Shown here: piece by piece, positions 42,843-51,775 of the stretch
Position numbering within the stretch: position 1 is the stretch's first letter
Layout: the number at the start of each line of letters is the position of its first letter
DNA from: Paracoccus litorisediminis
GTDB taxonomy: Bacteria; Pseudomonadota; Alphaproteobacteria; Rhodobacterales; Rhodobacteraceae
Assembly (NCBI RefSeq): GCF_009711205.1
Contig: NZ_WMIG01000002.1
Location: forward strand, 248,001 to 312,000
Direction: 5' to 3'
Length of the DNA: 64,000 nucleotides
Translations under genes and position numbers: made by a program
Notes under the pieces: model-generated
Databases searched by the model: none
Seen by the model: the letters and a program-made list of their open reading frames with translations, nothing else
Told to the model about the DNA's origin: nothing

Positions 42843-43592
42843 TCAGTGATCCTCGTCTTCGTCGTGCTCGTCCGCGGCGGGCAGGTTGAAGAAGCTGTCC
42901 GCATCAAGGTTTTCCTCGACAGCGGGCTTGTCCTCATCCTTGGTCAGGCCGAAGCCCTCCAGACCGGCAAGGCCGCCCGACAGGCGCGGCTCATCCGACA
43001 TGGCCAGCGAGGTCTCGGTCGAGAGCAGCTTGCGGCGCTCATCGTCGGTCATCGCGCCACCTTCCGACGCCTTGCGCTTGGCGGCCTTCTGCACCGCCGA
43101 ATCCAGCTCGGACTGACGGCACAGACCCAGCGCGACCGGGTCGATCGGCTGGATGTTCTGGATGTTCCAATGCGTCCGTTCGCGGATCGAGGCGATGGTC
43201 GGCTTGGTCGTGCCCACCAGCTTCGAGATCTGCGCATCGGCCAGTTCCGGGTGGAACTTGACCAGCCACAGGATCGCCGCCGGGCGGTCCTGACGCTTGG
43301 ACAGCGGGGTGTAGCGCGGACCGCGACGCTTCTCCTCGCCATCGGCGGCGGGGTTGTGCTTCAGGCGCAGCTTGTAGCGGGGGTCCTTCTGACCCTTGTC
43401 GATCTCGATCTGGTCGAGCTGGTTCGAGGCGATGGGGTCGAACCCCTTGACGCCGACCGCCACGTCACCATCGGCGATGCCCTGCACCTCAAGCTCGTGC
43501 ATGCCACAGAAGTCGCCGATCTGTTTGAAGCTGAGAGTCGTGTTGTCGACCAGCCAGACGGCGGTGGCCTTGGCCATCAGCGGCTTATTCAT
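42843..43592 (-). CDS. trcR: Cell-cycle transcriptional regulator TrcR (DUF1013)
   Basis: The 249-residue protein matches the alphaproteobacterial DUF1013/TrcR family: WLVDNTTLSFKQIGDFCGMH at the N-terminus, then DRPAAILWLVKFHPEL and SKLVGTTKPTIASIRERTHW, which read as helix-turn-helix-like segments. The family is linked to cell-cycle transcription and is highly conserved. The C-terminal third is acidic and low complexity, ending DEHDEDEDH. The start at 43592 (MNKPLMAKA) has AAGGAGAAGG just upstream and is preferred to the longer ORF from 43655. Confidence 0.92.
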   Translation of the reverse strand: MNKPLMAKATAVWLVDNTTLSFKQIGDFCGMHELEVQGIADGDVAVGVKGFDPIASNQLDQIEIDKGQKDPRYKLRLKHNPAADGEEKRRGPRYTPLSKRQDRPAAILWLVKFHPELADAQISKLVGTTKPTIASIRERTHWNIQNIQPIDPVALGLCRQSELDSAVQKAAKRKASEGGAMTDDERRKLLSTETSLAMSDEPRLSGGLAGLEGFGLTKDEDKPAVEENLDADSFFNLPAADEHDEDEDH

Positions 43593-43757
43593 GACCTTCT
43601 CCTTAACAATATCTTCTTCGGCCGGGAAAACGGCTGTTGGCAGGTGCCATTCCATTTTCGGGGAGGGGGGATTGACAGGATATATAGGGCTTTGCCAAGC
43701 CGGAATAAAGCCTGAATTTCGTGGCGCGGTTGCACCGTTGCCGCTACTCTTGCGACC

Positions 43758-44390
43758 ATGAGATCACTCGCCACGCTTGCCGTTCTGGCCCTGATGGCCG
43801 CCCCATTGCATGCCGCCGACAAGGCCGGAGAGTTCGACTATTACGTCCTCTCGCTCAGTTGGTCGCCAAGCTGGTGCGACCTTGAGGGCCGCGCCGAAAA
43901 CTCGGACCAATGCGACGCCGGCCGCAAGCTTGGCTTCACCGTCCACGGGCTTTGGCCGCAATACGAAAAAGGCTGGCCCGCAGACTGCCGGACCAATGCC
44001 CGCGACCCCTCGCGCCGCGAAACACGCGACATGGCCGATATCATGGGTTCGGGCGGATTGGCTTGGTATCAATGGAAAAAACACGGCCGTTGCTCGGGAC
44101 TGACCTCGCGCGACTATTTCGCATTGGTGCGCAAGGCCACCGCCCGCGTCCACCTGCCCGAAGTGCTGAACCGCCTGTCGCGCGACGTCACCCTGCCTTC
44201 GAAGGTGATCGAGGAGGCCTTTCTTGAAACAAATCCCGGAATGACGCGCGACGGCATCACGGTGACCTGCCGCGCCAAGGCGCTTCAGGAAGTGCGAATC
44301 TGCGTCACCAAGGACCTTGAACCGCGCAGTTGCGCACCCGATGCCCGCCGGGACTGCCAGGGCAGCTTCCTGATGCCCGCGCCGGAATAG
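43758..44390 (+). CDS. Secreted ribonuclease T2-family protein
   Basis: The 210-residue protein has a signal peptide (residues 1-19, cleavage after HAA or near it) and RNase T2 motifs. CAS I is FTVHGLWPQ with His63; CAS II reads WYQWKKHGRC with His119. In CAS II the usual His-Glu pair (HEWxKHG) is Tyr-Gln here, while Lys118-His119 remain. Paired cysteines (40, 52, 77, 121) suggest disulfides. T2 enzymes degrade RNA outside the cytoplasm. The substitutions make full activity uncertain. Confidence 0.88.
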   Translation: MRSLATLAVLALMAAPLHAADKAGEFDYYVLSLSWSPSWCDLEGRAENSDQCDAGRKLGFTVHGLWPQYEKGWPADCRTNARDPSRRETRDMADIMGSGGLAWYQWKKHGRCSGLTSRDYFALVRKATARVHLPEVLNRLSRDVTLPSKVIEEAFLETNPGMTRDGITVTCRAKALQEVRICVTKDLEPRSCAPDARRDCQGSFLMPAPE

Positions 44391-44406
44391 CGGCAGCCTC
44401 GCATTG

Positions 44407-44440
44407 CCTCCGGCGGGGGTATTTCGGAAACGGAGAAGCG
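44407..44440 (+). repeat. Dispersed element tail, copy 7 (type II)
   Basis: CCTCCGGCGGGGGTATTTCG then GAAACGGAGAAGCG lies about 17 bases after the RNase T2 stop in sense orientation. It matches the GGGGTATTT..GAAACG.GAAG core. Together with copy 8 it forms an inverted pair around about 120 bases without a credible gene. Confidence 0.65.
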
Positions 44441-44562
44441 GTTAACCGAATCGCAAGAATTTCGGGCGCAAGCTTGGCCTTGCGGAACAGGCGGGGACGC
44501 CGATGACCGCCAAGAGAGAAGCCACACCCCGACCCTTTGCTCCGGCGGGCGGGGTGTGCGCG

Positions 44563-44595
44563 TTTCTTTCTTGCTTAAATATCCCCGCCGGAGGC
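44563..44595 (-). repeat. Dispersed element tail, copy 8 (type I)
   Basis: On the minus strand GCCTCCGGCGGGGATATTTA continues into AGCAAGAAAGAAA, about 30 bases after the quinone oxidoreductase stop in sense orientation. It shares GGGGATATTT...CAAGAAAGAA with copies 1 and 2 and is preceded by a small CCGGAG/CTCCGG stem. Confidence 0.7.
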
Positions 44596-44624
44596 TCCGG
44601 GCAGCAGCCAGATGTCCGGCCGCT

Positions 44625-45617
44625 TCATTCCTCGCCCGAGACCTGCAACAGGATCTTGCCGATATGCGCGCCGCCTTCCATGCGGTCATGGGCTTCGCTG
44701 GCGCGGGCCAGCGGATAGGTGCTGTCGATCAGCGGGCGAACCGCGCCGGTCTCGACCAACGGCCATAGCTCACGGCACAACTCATGCGCGATACGGGCCT
44801 TGGCGGCGTCGGATTGCGGGCGCAGGGTCGAACCGGTGACCGTCAGCCGTCGCATCATGATCTGGGCAAAGTTGATGTCGGCTTTGGCCCCGCCCAAAAA
44901 GGCGATCATCACCAGCCGACCGTCATCGGCCAGCGCCCGAAGATTGCGCGCGATATAGGCCCCGCCCACCATGTCAAGGATCAGGTCGGCCCCACCGGCC
45001 TGCGTCAGGATCTCGACGAAATCGGCATCGCGGTAATTGATTGCCTGTGCCCCAAGGCGGGTGCAGGCGTCGCATTTTTCGGGCGAACCTGCGGTGGCCC
45101 AGACCCGAGCGCCAAGGGCGCGCGCGACCTGAATAGCCATCGTCCCGATACCGGACGAGCCACCATGCACAAGGAAGCGTTCCCCTGCCTGCAATCCGCC
45201 GCGCGTGACGATATTGGACCAGACGGTGAATGCGGTTTCCGGCAAAGCTGCGGCCTCGCGCAGGCCAAGTCCCGCGGGGATCGGCAAGGCGTGATCGGCG
45301 GGACAGGCTGCGTATTCGGCATAGCCACCGCCGGGCAGCAGCGCGCAAACGCGGTCGCCGACCTTCCAGCGCGACACCCCCGGCCCGATGCCCACCACCG
45401 TTCCCGCGCATTCAAGGCCCGGCAGATCCGATGCCCCAGCCGGCGGCGCATAAAGCCCCGCGCGTTGCAGTGCGTCCGGGCGGTTCACGCCCGCCCAGGC
45501 AACGCGGATCAGTATCTGGCCGTGACCCACGAGGGGGATCGGACGCGTGGCGGGTTTCAGGACTTCGGGGCTGCCCGGTCGGGTGATCTCGACCGCCTGC
45601 ATCAGATTGGAATTCAT
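44625..45617 (-). CDS. NADPH:quinone oxidoreductase (zinc-free MDR family)
   Basis: The 330-residue medium-chain dehydrogenase/reductase has a GroES-like N-terminal domain with WAGVNRPDALQRAGLY and a Rossmann domain with GGSSGIGTMAIQVARALGARV, where NADPH binds. Catalytic zinc ligands of alcohol dehydrogenases are absent. It resembles the quinone oxidoreductase/PIG3 branch. Its ATG overlaps the COQ9 gene stop by 4 bases, so the two are co-transcribed; a shared link to quinone metabolism is suggestive. Start 45617 or the internal ATG at 45602 are both possible. Confidence 0.9.
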   Translation of the reverse strand: MNSNLMQAVEITRPGSPEVLKPATRPIPLVGHGQILIRVAWAGVNRPDALQRAGLYAPPAGASDLPGLECAGTVVGIGPGVSRWKVGDRVCALLPGGGYAEYAACPADHALPIPAGLGLREAAALPETAFTVWSNIVTRGGLQAGERFLVHGGSSGIGTMAIQVARALGARVWATAGSPEKCDACTRLGAQAINYRDADFVEILTQAGGADLILDMVGGAYIARNLRALADDGRLVMIAFLGGAKADINFAQIMMRRLTVTGSTLRPQSDAAKARIAHELCRELWPLVETGAVRPLIDSTYPLARASEAHDRMEGGAHIGKILLQVSGEE

Positions 45618-46294
45618 GCATCGCCCCCGCCGGGACGGGTCACGTCACGCAGGTGACCGGGACCGCGCGCGCCTGCCGGGCGATGAATCCAACCGGTGGC
45701 AAGGCCGGTCAGCGCCGCCATGCCCGGAAGGCCCGCCAACCGGGCCTTGACCTTCTCAAAGCGCATCACGCCATCGATCCGGCGTTCCACGAAGGCGCGG
45801 GTTTCGTCCAGCTCGGGCGTCTCGTCGCCCAGCCAGTACAGCACCGTCGCACCATAGACCGTGGAAAGCGTCGCGCGTTTGGAGTACCAGTTCACGTCTT
45901 CCGAGGTGTCGCCCAGCCCGTCCCACACCGCGTCCGAGGTCTCCCAGACCAGTCGTGCACCCAATGCGGCATTCTGTGGCAGGGCGAACAGCACCGCCCC
46001 TGCCCGCGCCATTTCGCGATCGGTCATTCTTAGCCGCTGCATCACCGCATCGACCACACGGTCGCGAAAACGACCCTGCAAGGGCGTCGTGGCCAGCCAT
46101 GTGCGCAGGGCCGCATCGCCCCGACGATGATAGGCCGCGGCCAGATCCACGCCGCCGCGCGGCAGGTGGACATGCGCAAGACTGGATGAGATGCCGATGT
46201 CGCGCGCACCCGCAGCTATGGCCTTGTCGCTCATGCCGTCAAAGACGACATGCTCCAGCGCTGCGTCGATCAACCTGTCCCGTTCTGTGGTCAT
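45614..46294 (-). CDS. COQ9-family ubiquinone biosynthesis protein
   Basis: The 226-residue protein belongs to the COQ9 family, a TetR-like fold that binds lipids and assists Coq7-type hydroxylation in ubiquinone synthesis. Recognisable parts are DRLIDAALEHVVFDGMSDKA (a helix-turn-helix-like start), the central hydrophobic groove region and the C-terminal SEDVNWYSKRATLSTVYGAT, a strong family signature. The start at 46294 (MTTERDRLI) is chosen over 46378. It is divergent from rpsU across 113 bases and leads the operon with the quinone oxidoreductase. Confidence 0.92.
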   Translation of the reverse strand: MTTERDRLIDAALEHVVFDGMSDKAIAAGARDIGISSSLAHVHLPRGGVDLAAAYHRRGDAALRTWLATTPLQGRFRDRVVDAVMQRLRMTDREMARAGAVLFALPQNAALGARLVWETSDAVWDGLGDTSEDVNWYSKRATLSTVYGATVLYWLGDETPELDETRAFVERRIDGVMRFEKVKARLAGLPGMAALTGLATGWIHRPAGARGPGHLRDVTRPGGGDA

Positions 46295-46407
46295 TCTGCT
46301 CTCCTGCGGATGGCCGGGGAAAATCTGGACAAAAGCGATTCGCCCTGATATGAGACCGCTTCCTGCAAATCTGCTCAACTTTAACCTAGGAAGGTGGTGA
46401 CAACCAC

Positions 46408-46614
46408 ATGCAGGTAAGTGTTCGCGACAATAACGTCGAACAGGCGCTTCGTGCTCTGAAGAAGAAACTTCAGCGCGAGGGGGTGTTCCGTGAAATGAAG
46501 CTCAAGCAGCATTTCGAGAAACCCTCGGTCAAGAAGGCCCGTGAAAAGGCCGAGGCCGTCCGCCGTGCCCGTAAGCTGGCGCGCAAAAAAGCGCAACGCG
46601 AAGGCGCACTGTAA
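46408..46614 (+). CDS. rpsU: 30S ribosomal protein S21
   Basis: The 68-residue basic protein is a full-length S21: [20 protein letters not shown], then [15 protein letters not shown] and a Lys/Arg/Ala-rich C-terminal helix. S21 sits on the small-subunit platform near the 3' end of 16S rRNA and helps mRNA binding. A good ribosome site (AGGAAGGTGG) precedes the ATG. It is a single-gene unit with its own terminator. Confidence 0.97.
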   Translation: MQVSVRDNNVEQALRALKKKLQREGVFREMKLKQHFEKPSVKKAREKAEAVRRARKLARKKAQREGAL

Positions 46615-46641
46615 GACAAGCGACACGTTTGTTTTCTGGAT

Positions 46642-46677
46642 ACCCCCGTGGCCCCGGCTTCGGGGGTTTCCTATTTT
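46642..46677 (+). terminator. Terminator of rpsU
   Basis: ACCCCCG and CGGGGGT form a 7-bp stem with a nested CCCCG-GCTT-CGGGG alternative, followed by TTTCCTATTTTT. It begins 27 bases after the rpsU stop and ends just at the stop of the convergent lrp gene. Confidence 0.8.
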
Positions 46678-47148
46678 TCAGACCGGCAGCGCGGTGGTGA
46701 AGGCCACGGTTTTCAGCGAAAATGACGAATGCATCTGCGCCACGCCCGGCAGTTTGGCCAGACGCTGGCGGTGAATGCGGGCGAAGTCGTCGGTATCCTG
46801 CGCCACGACCTTCAGCAGGTAATCCGCCGATCCGGCCATCAGGTGGCATTCCAGCACATCCGGGATCTTGCGCACCGCCTTTTCAAAGGCGTCCAGCAAC
46901 TCATCCGCCTGCCCGGACAGGGTGATCTCCACAAAGACCGTGGTCGGGCGCTCCAGCTTGCGAGCATCCAGTAGTGCGACATAGCCGCGGATCAGGCCGG
47001 TTTCCTCAAGGCGTTGAACCCGTCTGTGGCAGGCGCTTGCAGACAGGCTGACCTCGACCGCCAGTTCGGCATTGGTGATGCGCCCGTTGCGCTGCAGGAC
47101 CGCAAGGATGCGGCGATCCGTGGCGTCGATCTCGATCATCGTGGTCAT
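46678..47148 (-). CDS. lrp: Lrp/AsnC-family transcriptional regulator
   Basis: The 156-residue protein has an N-terminal helix-turn-helix (DATDRRILAVLQRNGRITNA, then SLSASACHRRVQRLEETG) and a C-terminal RAM domain (about 70-148). It resembles the leucine-responsive regulator group more closely than the regulator near the cys operon. It is a single-gene unit, convergent with rpsU. Target genes cannot be deduced; autoregulation is typical of the family. Confidence 0.9.
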   Translation of the reverse strand: MTTMIEIDATDRRILAVLQRNGRITNAELAVEVSLSASACHRRVQRLEETGLIRGYVALLDARKLERPTTVFVEITLSGQADELLDAFEKAVRKIPDVLECHLMAGSADYLLKVVAQDTDDFARIHRQRLAKLPGVAQMHSSFSLKTVAFTTALPV

Positions 47149-47253
47149 CCCTGCTGTCTATCCGTCGATCCGGCGTGTTTTCCACCAGACTATCGGCCAT
47201 CCGCGCAAAAGAAAACGGCGCGTCGGGACGCGCCGCCGGGCATGGGTCTGCGC

Positions 47254-47688
47254 TCAGGCGCGGGTCGCGCGCAGTTCGTCGCGAATCTGCAGCAGCAGTT
47301 CCTCGGAAGTGGGACCGGTCGGCGCGGCTTCCTCGGCTTTTTTCTGAACCACGCTGCGCTGCACCCGGTTCACGGCCTTGACCAGCAGGAAGACCGCCCA
47401 GGCGATGATCAGGAAGTTGATGATCGCGGACAGGAACGAGCCATAGGCAAAGACCGAGGCCCCGGCATCGCGCGCCGCCTGCAGGCTGGCACCATCGGGG
47501 ACATTGCCTTTCAGCACGAAATAATGGCCGCTGAAATCCGTCCCGCCGGTCATCAGGCCGATGATCGGATTGATCAGATCGGCCACCAGCGAGTTCACGA
47601 TGGCAGTGAAGGCGGCACCGATGATGATACCAACGGCAAGGTCGATGACATTGCCGCGGGCGATGAATTCCTTGAACTCCTTGAGCAT
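47254..47688 (-). CDS. mscL: Large-conductance mechanosensitive channel MscL
   Basis: The 144-residue protein has the MscL N-terminal signature [20 protein letters not shown], a first pore helix (about 15-45), a periplasmic loop and a second helix (about 72-100). A cytoplasmic bundle forms the C-terminus ([10 protein letters not shown]). It opens under membrane tension to release solutes on hypo-osmotic shock. Length is normal (about 130-150). It forms a single-gene unit. Confidence 0.96.
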   Translation of the reverse strand: MLKEFKEFIARGNVIDLAVGIIIGAAFTAIVNSLVADLINPIIGLMTGGTDFSGHYFVLKGNVPDGASLQAARDAGASVFAYGSFLSAIINFLIIAWAVFLLVKAVNRVQRSVVQKKAEEAAPTGPTSEELLLQIRDELRATRA

Positions 47689-47777
47689 CTGCTTACCTTT
47701 CCTGAGGCCACTTGCGTTGGCGGGGCCAAGTCCTGGCCCGCATCCATCCTTTGAAGATTGTTCAGGATCGTCCCAAA

Positions 47778-48479
47778 ATGTCTACACTTTCTGATTTTCC
47801 GATCACGCGTCGCTGGCCGCCTGTCCGCCCCGACGTGATCCAGCTTTACACGCTGAATACGCCGAACGGCATCAAGACCTCGGTCATGCTGGAGGAGTGC
47901 GGGCTGGATTATGACGCCCATCACATCAGCATCGGCAACCCCGAGGATCAGTACACGCCCGAATTCCTGTCGCTGAACCCCAACAACAAGATCCCGGCGA
48001 TGATCGACCCGAACGGGCCGGATGGCCAACCGCTCGGCCTGTTCGAGACTGGCGCCATGCTGATCTATCTGGGCGACAAGACCGGGAAGTTCCTGCCGCG
48101 CGAAGGGGCGGCGCGCTATCACACCCTGCAATGGCTGATGTGGCAGATGGGCGGCGTCGGGCCGATGTTCGGGCAGGTCGGTTTCTTCCACCGCTACAAG
48201 GGCAAGGAAATCGAAGACCCCCGTCCCCGTACCCGCTACTACAACGAGGCGCGACGGCTGCTGGGCGTGCTGGACCGCCAGCTGACTGACAGGGAATGGA
48301 TCACCGGCGAATATTCCATCGCCGACATGGCCATCGCACCTTGGGTGCGGACTTTGCGCACCAGCTACGATGCCGAGGTCGAGACGGGTCTGGCTGAGAT
48401 GGCCAATGTCCAGGCCTATCTGGAACGTTTCCTGGCGCGCCCCGCCGTGCAGCGCGGGCTGGTCGTCGGCGCGGCCTGA
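47778..48479 (+). CDS. Glutathione S-transferase (YghU/Ure2-like)
   Basis: The 233-residue protein has an N-terminal thioredoxin-like domain ([20 protein letters not shown], with the Asn-rich YghU-type motif) and an all-helical C-terminal domain. The cis-proline/SNAIL-like region reads [11 protein letters not shown] and [10 protein letters not shown]. It resembles YghU/YfcG enzymes, which use glutathione in disulfide reduction. The start at 47778 ([13 protein letters not shown]) is chosen over a longer ORF start at 47712. Confidence 0.9.
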   Translation: MSTLSDFPITRRWPPVRPDVIQLYTLNTPNGIKTSVMLEECGLDYDAHHISIGNPEDQYTPEFLSLNPNNKIPAMIDPNGPDGQPLGLFETGAMLIYLGDKTGKFLPREGAARYHTLQWLMWQMGGVGPMFGQVGFFHRYKGKEIEDPRPRTRYYNEARRLLGVLDRQLTDREWITGEYSIADMAIAPWVRTLRTSYDAEVETGLAEMANVQAYLERFLARPAVQRGLVVGAA

Positions 48480-48602
48480 GCCGTCGCGCGCAGCCGCCGA
48501 AATCGAGCGGCTGCGCCATCGCGCCCCTGGTCAAGACGCCTTGCGCAGGAAGGGACCAGACGCGACAGTCAGGGTGGACATCCCTTGGCATGGCCCGCTG
48601 AA

Positions 48603-49355
48603 ATGGCTCGTCGCAACCGCATTTTCCATCCGATCGCCTCGGCCCGCATCCTTGTCGGGCATCGCAGAAGTCCCGGCAGCGACTATGTGCTGGCCACCCT
48701 TCTTGCCTTTGTCGCGGGGGCCGCAAATGCCGGAGGGTTCTTTGCGCTGGGGCAGTATACCTCGCATATGACGGGTTACCTGTCCCAGATCCCCGACCAT
48801 CTGGTCGCCGGGGAATTGCCGGTGGCAGCGATCGCGGCGCTTGCCATTGCAGCCTTTGTCACCGGCGCGGGCTTCAGCAGCCTTCTGATCAACTGGGCAC
48901 GCATCCGGTTGGGGCGCAGGCAATATGCGCTGCCAATCGCCATTCAGGGGCTGTTCCTGCTGTGCTTTGCCGCTGGCGGCATCTTGCGCGGAACATTGGG
49001 CCATCTGTTCGCGCTGGCCTGCCTGTGCTTCATCATGGGCATGCAGAACGCGACCATCACCAAGATTTCCTACGCACGGGTGCGCACGACCCATGCAACC
49101 GGCATGATCACCGATATCGGCATCGAACTGGGCCGGGCAATGTGTCGCCTGCTGCTGCCCGCATCGGGTGTCCGACCCAATCTCGTAAAGCTGAAAATCC
49201 TGCTGACCCTGATCGGGGCCTTCCTGCTGGGCGGGATCGTGGGGGCGGCAGGCTATTCGGCCGTTGGCTTCCTCTTTTCCCTGCCACTGGCGTTTTTGCT
49301 GCTGGCGATCTCTCTGCCCGCGCTGCCACTTCTAAAACGAAAGCGGCCCGCGTGA
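48603..49355 (+). CDS. DUF1275 (YoaK-family) membrane protein
   Basis: The 250-residue protein has six or more membrane helices and the YoaK/DUF1275 pattern: LLAFVAGAANAGGFFALGQY, then TSHMTGYLSQ and MGMQNATITKISYARVRTTH. Function is unknown; family members are small membrane proteins of wide distribution. Start codon choice lies between ATG 48603 and TTG 48585. The stop codon lies inside a hairpin (49343-49365) that probably terminates the convergent pheT transcript. Confidence 0.85.
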   Translation: MARRNRIFHPIASARILVGHRRSPGSDYVLATLLAFVAGAANAGGFFALGQYTSHMTGYLSQIPDHLVAGELPVAAIAALAIAAFVTGAGFSSLLINWARIRLGRRQYALPIAIQGLFLLCFAAGGILRGTLGHLFALACLCFIMGMQNATITKISYARVRTTHATGMITDIGIELGRAMCRLLLPASGVRPNLVKLKILLTLIGAFLLGGIVGAAGYSAVGFLFSLPLAFLLLAISLPALPLLKRKRPA

Positions 49356-49365
49356 TGCGGGCCGC
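49330..49365 (-). terminator. Probable terminator of pheT
   Basis: GCGGCCCGC-GTGAT-GCGGGCCGC is a 9-bp stem. On the minus strand it is followed by TTTCGTTTT, 22 bases after the pheT stop. The stem overlaps the last codons of the convergent DUF1275 gene. Confidence 0.75.
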
Positions 49366-49387
49366 CTGATCCGGAACTTGCGCGGGC

Positions 49388-51775
49388 TTAGCTGCGCAGC
49401 GTGCCGCCGGTGGCTTTCGTCACCTTTTCGACGATCTTGGCGCTGACGGATTCGATTTCCGCATCCGTCAGGGTCTTGTCGCGCGGTTGCAGGCGGGCGG
49501 TGATGGCGATGGACTTCTTGCCCCCCTCCAGCCCGGTGAACTGGTCAAAGACCGAGACGCGCTCAATAAGCGCCTTGTCGGCACCGGCTGCGGCATTGAC
49601 CAGCGTCAGCGCTTCGACCTGCGCATCCACGACGAAGGCAAAGTCGCGCTCGACGGCCTGCAGGTCCGACAGGACCAGCGCCGGGCGCGAGGGCGTCTTG
49701 ACCTTGGGCAGCGGGATCGCCGCGATGCGGATGGTGAAGGCGACGACCGTGCCCTTGATGCCGAAATGGCGCAGGACGCGGGGGTGGATCTCGCCAAAGG
49801 TCGCCAGTGCATTCGGACCCAGCGCGATATTGCCCGCGCGGCCCGGATGCCACCAGCCGTCCAGCTTGCGGTTGATCTGCGATTTCGCAGGCGCACCGAT
49901 GGTCTGCAGGATCGCTTCGGCATCGGCCTTGGCGTCGAAGATGTCGACCTTACGGCGCGAGGCAAACGGATCGCGCGCGGCATTCGCGCCGACAAGGATG
50001 CCCGACAGATGCAGGTCCTGCTCGCCCGGCTCACCGCCCGAGAAGACCGGGCCGCATTCGAACAGCGACAGGTCCATGAAGCCACGCGCCTGATTGCGCG
50101 CCGCTGCCGCCAGCAGACCCGGCAGCAGGTCGGGGCGCATATGCGTCATCTCGCTGCTTATCGGGTTCTCGATGCGCAGGGCGTCGGTGCCGCCGCCGAA
50201 CAGCTCGGCTTGCGCCTTGTCGATGAAGCTGTAGGTCACGCATTCATTGTAACCAAGGCTGGCGGCCATGCGACGGGCCGTCTTTTCGCGGACCTGCAGC
50301 GACGTCAGCACCGGCTGCGGTACGCCCGCCTGCGGACGCGACAAAGGCTGGCCTTGCAGCTTGGTCAGCGAGGCAATGCGGGCAACCTCCTCGACCAGAT
50401 CGGCGCTGCCCAGCACGTCGGGACGCCAGCCGGGAACAAAGGCCTGATCGCCTTCCAGACGGAAGCCAAGGGCTGTCAGCGTCGCGCGCTGCTCGGCCTC
50501 GGGGATCTCCATGCCGACAAGGCTGATGACGCGGGCGGGCTCCAGCGTATAGCTGCGAGTGGTGTCGGGAACGCTGCCTGCGGTCACAACCTCCGAGGCC
50601 TCGCCGCCGCACAGATCAAGGATCATCTGCGTCGCCAGTTCCAGCCCCGGCTGGGTGAAGCTGGGGTCAGCGCCACGCTCGAAACGGTAGCGGGCATCCG
50701 AATTGATCTTGAGCGCGCGGCCTGCGGTCGCGATCGCGATCGGCTCCCAGAAGGCGCTTTCAAGGAAGACATCGACAGTTTCATCCGAACAGCCGGAATG
50801 CTCGCCGCCCATGATGCCGGCGACGCTTTCGGGGCCGTTCTCGTCGGCGATGATCATGGTGCCGGGGGCAAAGGCATAGGTCTTGCCGTCCAGCGCCAGC
50901 AGTTCCTCACCCTCAACCGAGGGGCGGACATGCAGGTCGCCCTTGACCTTGGCCGCATCGAAGACATGCAGCGGGCGGTTCAGGTCGAAGGTGAAGAAGT
51001 TGGTGATATCGACCAGCGTGTTGATCGGACGCAGGCCGATGGCGGTCAGGCGCTTCTGCAGCCATTCCGGCGAGGGGCCATTCTTCACGCCACGGATCAG
51101 CCGGCCCGAGAAGAACGGCGCTTTCGCGGCGACTTCCGGCGCGATCACCACCTTGATCGGCGACGGGAAGCTGCCCGGAACGGTCACGTCCTTGACCGCT
51201 TTCAGCGTGCCAAGGCCACGCGCCGCCAGATCGCGGGCAACGCCATGGACGCCAAGCGCGTCGGGACGGTTCGGGGTGATCTTGATCTCGATGACCGGAT
51301 CGACCGTTTCGGGGCGGTTCGCGGCCAGCCAGTCGACGAACTTGTCACCGACCTCGCCCGAGGGCAGTTCGATGATGCCGTTATGCTCTTCGGACAGCTC
51401 CAGCTCACGCTCGGACGCCATCATGCCGTGGGATTCGATGCCACGGATCTTGCCGACGCTGAGGGTCACGTCGATGCCGGGGACGTAATCGCCGGGTTTG
51501 GCCAGAACGACGGTAATGCCTTCACGGGCATTGGGCGCGCCGCAGACGATCTGCTTTTCGCCCTCATCCGTCATCACGCGGCAGACGCGCAGGCGGTCGG
51601 CATCGGGATGCTGGACAGCCTCGATCACCTTGGCGAGGGTGAAGGTCTTCAGCTTGGATGCGGGATCGCTCACGCCTTCGACCTCGAGGCCGAGATCGGT
51701 CAGCGCCTCGGTGATCTCATCAAGCGAGGCGGTGGTGTCGAGATGCTCCTTGAGCCAGGAGAAGGTGAATTTCAT
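49388..51775 (-). CDS. pheT: Phenylalanyl-tRNA synthetase beta subunit
   Basis: The 795-residue protein has the full PheT layout: N-terminal region, EMAP-type tRNA-binding domain (about 40-150), B3/B4 editing domain, B5 domain, catalytic-like core and C-terminal FDX-ACB anticodon-binding domain (about 700-795). Signatures include MKFTFSWLKEHLDTTASLDE and GVHGVARDLAARGLGTL. With PheS it charges tRNA-Phe. pheS and pheT are usually adjacent, but here a 2.9 kb block of mostly opposite-strand genes separates them, so two separate transcripts are likely. Confidence 0.96.
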   Translation of the reverse strand: MKFTFSWLKEHLDTTASLDEITEALTDLGLEVEGVSDPASKLKTFTLAKVIEAVQHPDADRLRVCRVMTDEGEKQIVCGAPNAREGITVVLAKPGDYVPGIDVTLSVGKIRGIESHGMMASERELELSEEHNGIIELPSGEVGDKFVDWLAANRPETVDPVIEIKITPNRPDALGVHGVARDLAARGLGTLKAVKDVTVPGSFPSPIKVVIAPEVAAKAPFFSGRLIRGVKNGPSPEWLQKRLTAIGLRPINTLVDITNFFTFDLNRPLHVFDAAKVKGDLHVRPSVEGEELLALDGKTYAFAPGTMIIADENGPESVAGIMGGEHSGCSDETVDVFLESAFWEPIAIATAGRALKINSDARYRFERGADPSFTQPGLELATQMILDLCGGEASEVVTAGSVPDTTRSYTLEPARVISLVGMEIPEAEQRATLTALGFRLEGDQAFVPGWRPDVLGSADLVEEVARIASLTKLQGQPLSRPQAGVPQPVLTSLQVREKTARRMAASLGYNECVTYSFIDKAQAELFGGGTDALRIENPISSEMTHMRPDLLPGLLAAAARNQARGFMDLSLFECGPVFSGGEPGEQDLHLSGILVGANAARDPFASRRKVDIFDAKADAEAILQTIGAPAKSQINRKLDGWWHPGRAGNIALGPNALATFGEIHPRVLRHFGIKGTVVAFTIRIAAIPLPKVKTPSRPALVLSDLQAVERDFAFVVDAQVEALTLVNAAAGADKALIERVSVFDQFTGLEGGKKSIAITARLQPRDKTLTDAEIESVSAKIVEKVTKATGGTLRS

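Noticed and set aside
44503..44718. 71-codon open frame between RNase T2 and the quinone oxidoreductase
   Set aside because: Overlaps a dispersed repeat and the 3' end of the quinone oxidoreductase gene, lacks a good ribosome site, and has no recognisable sequence.
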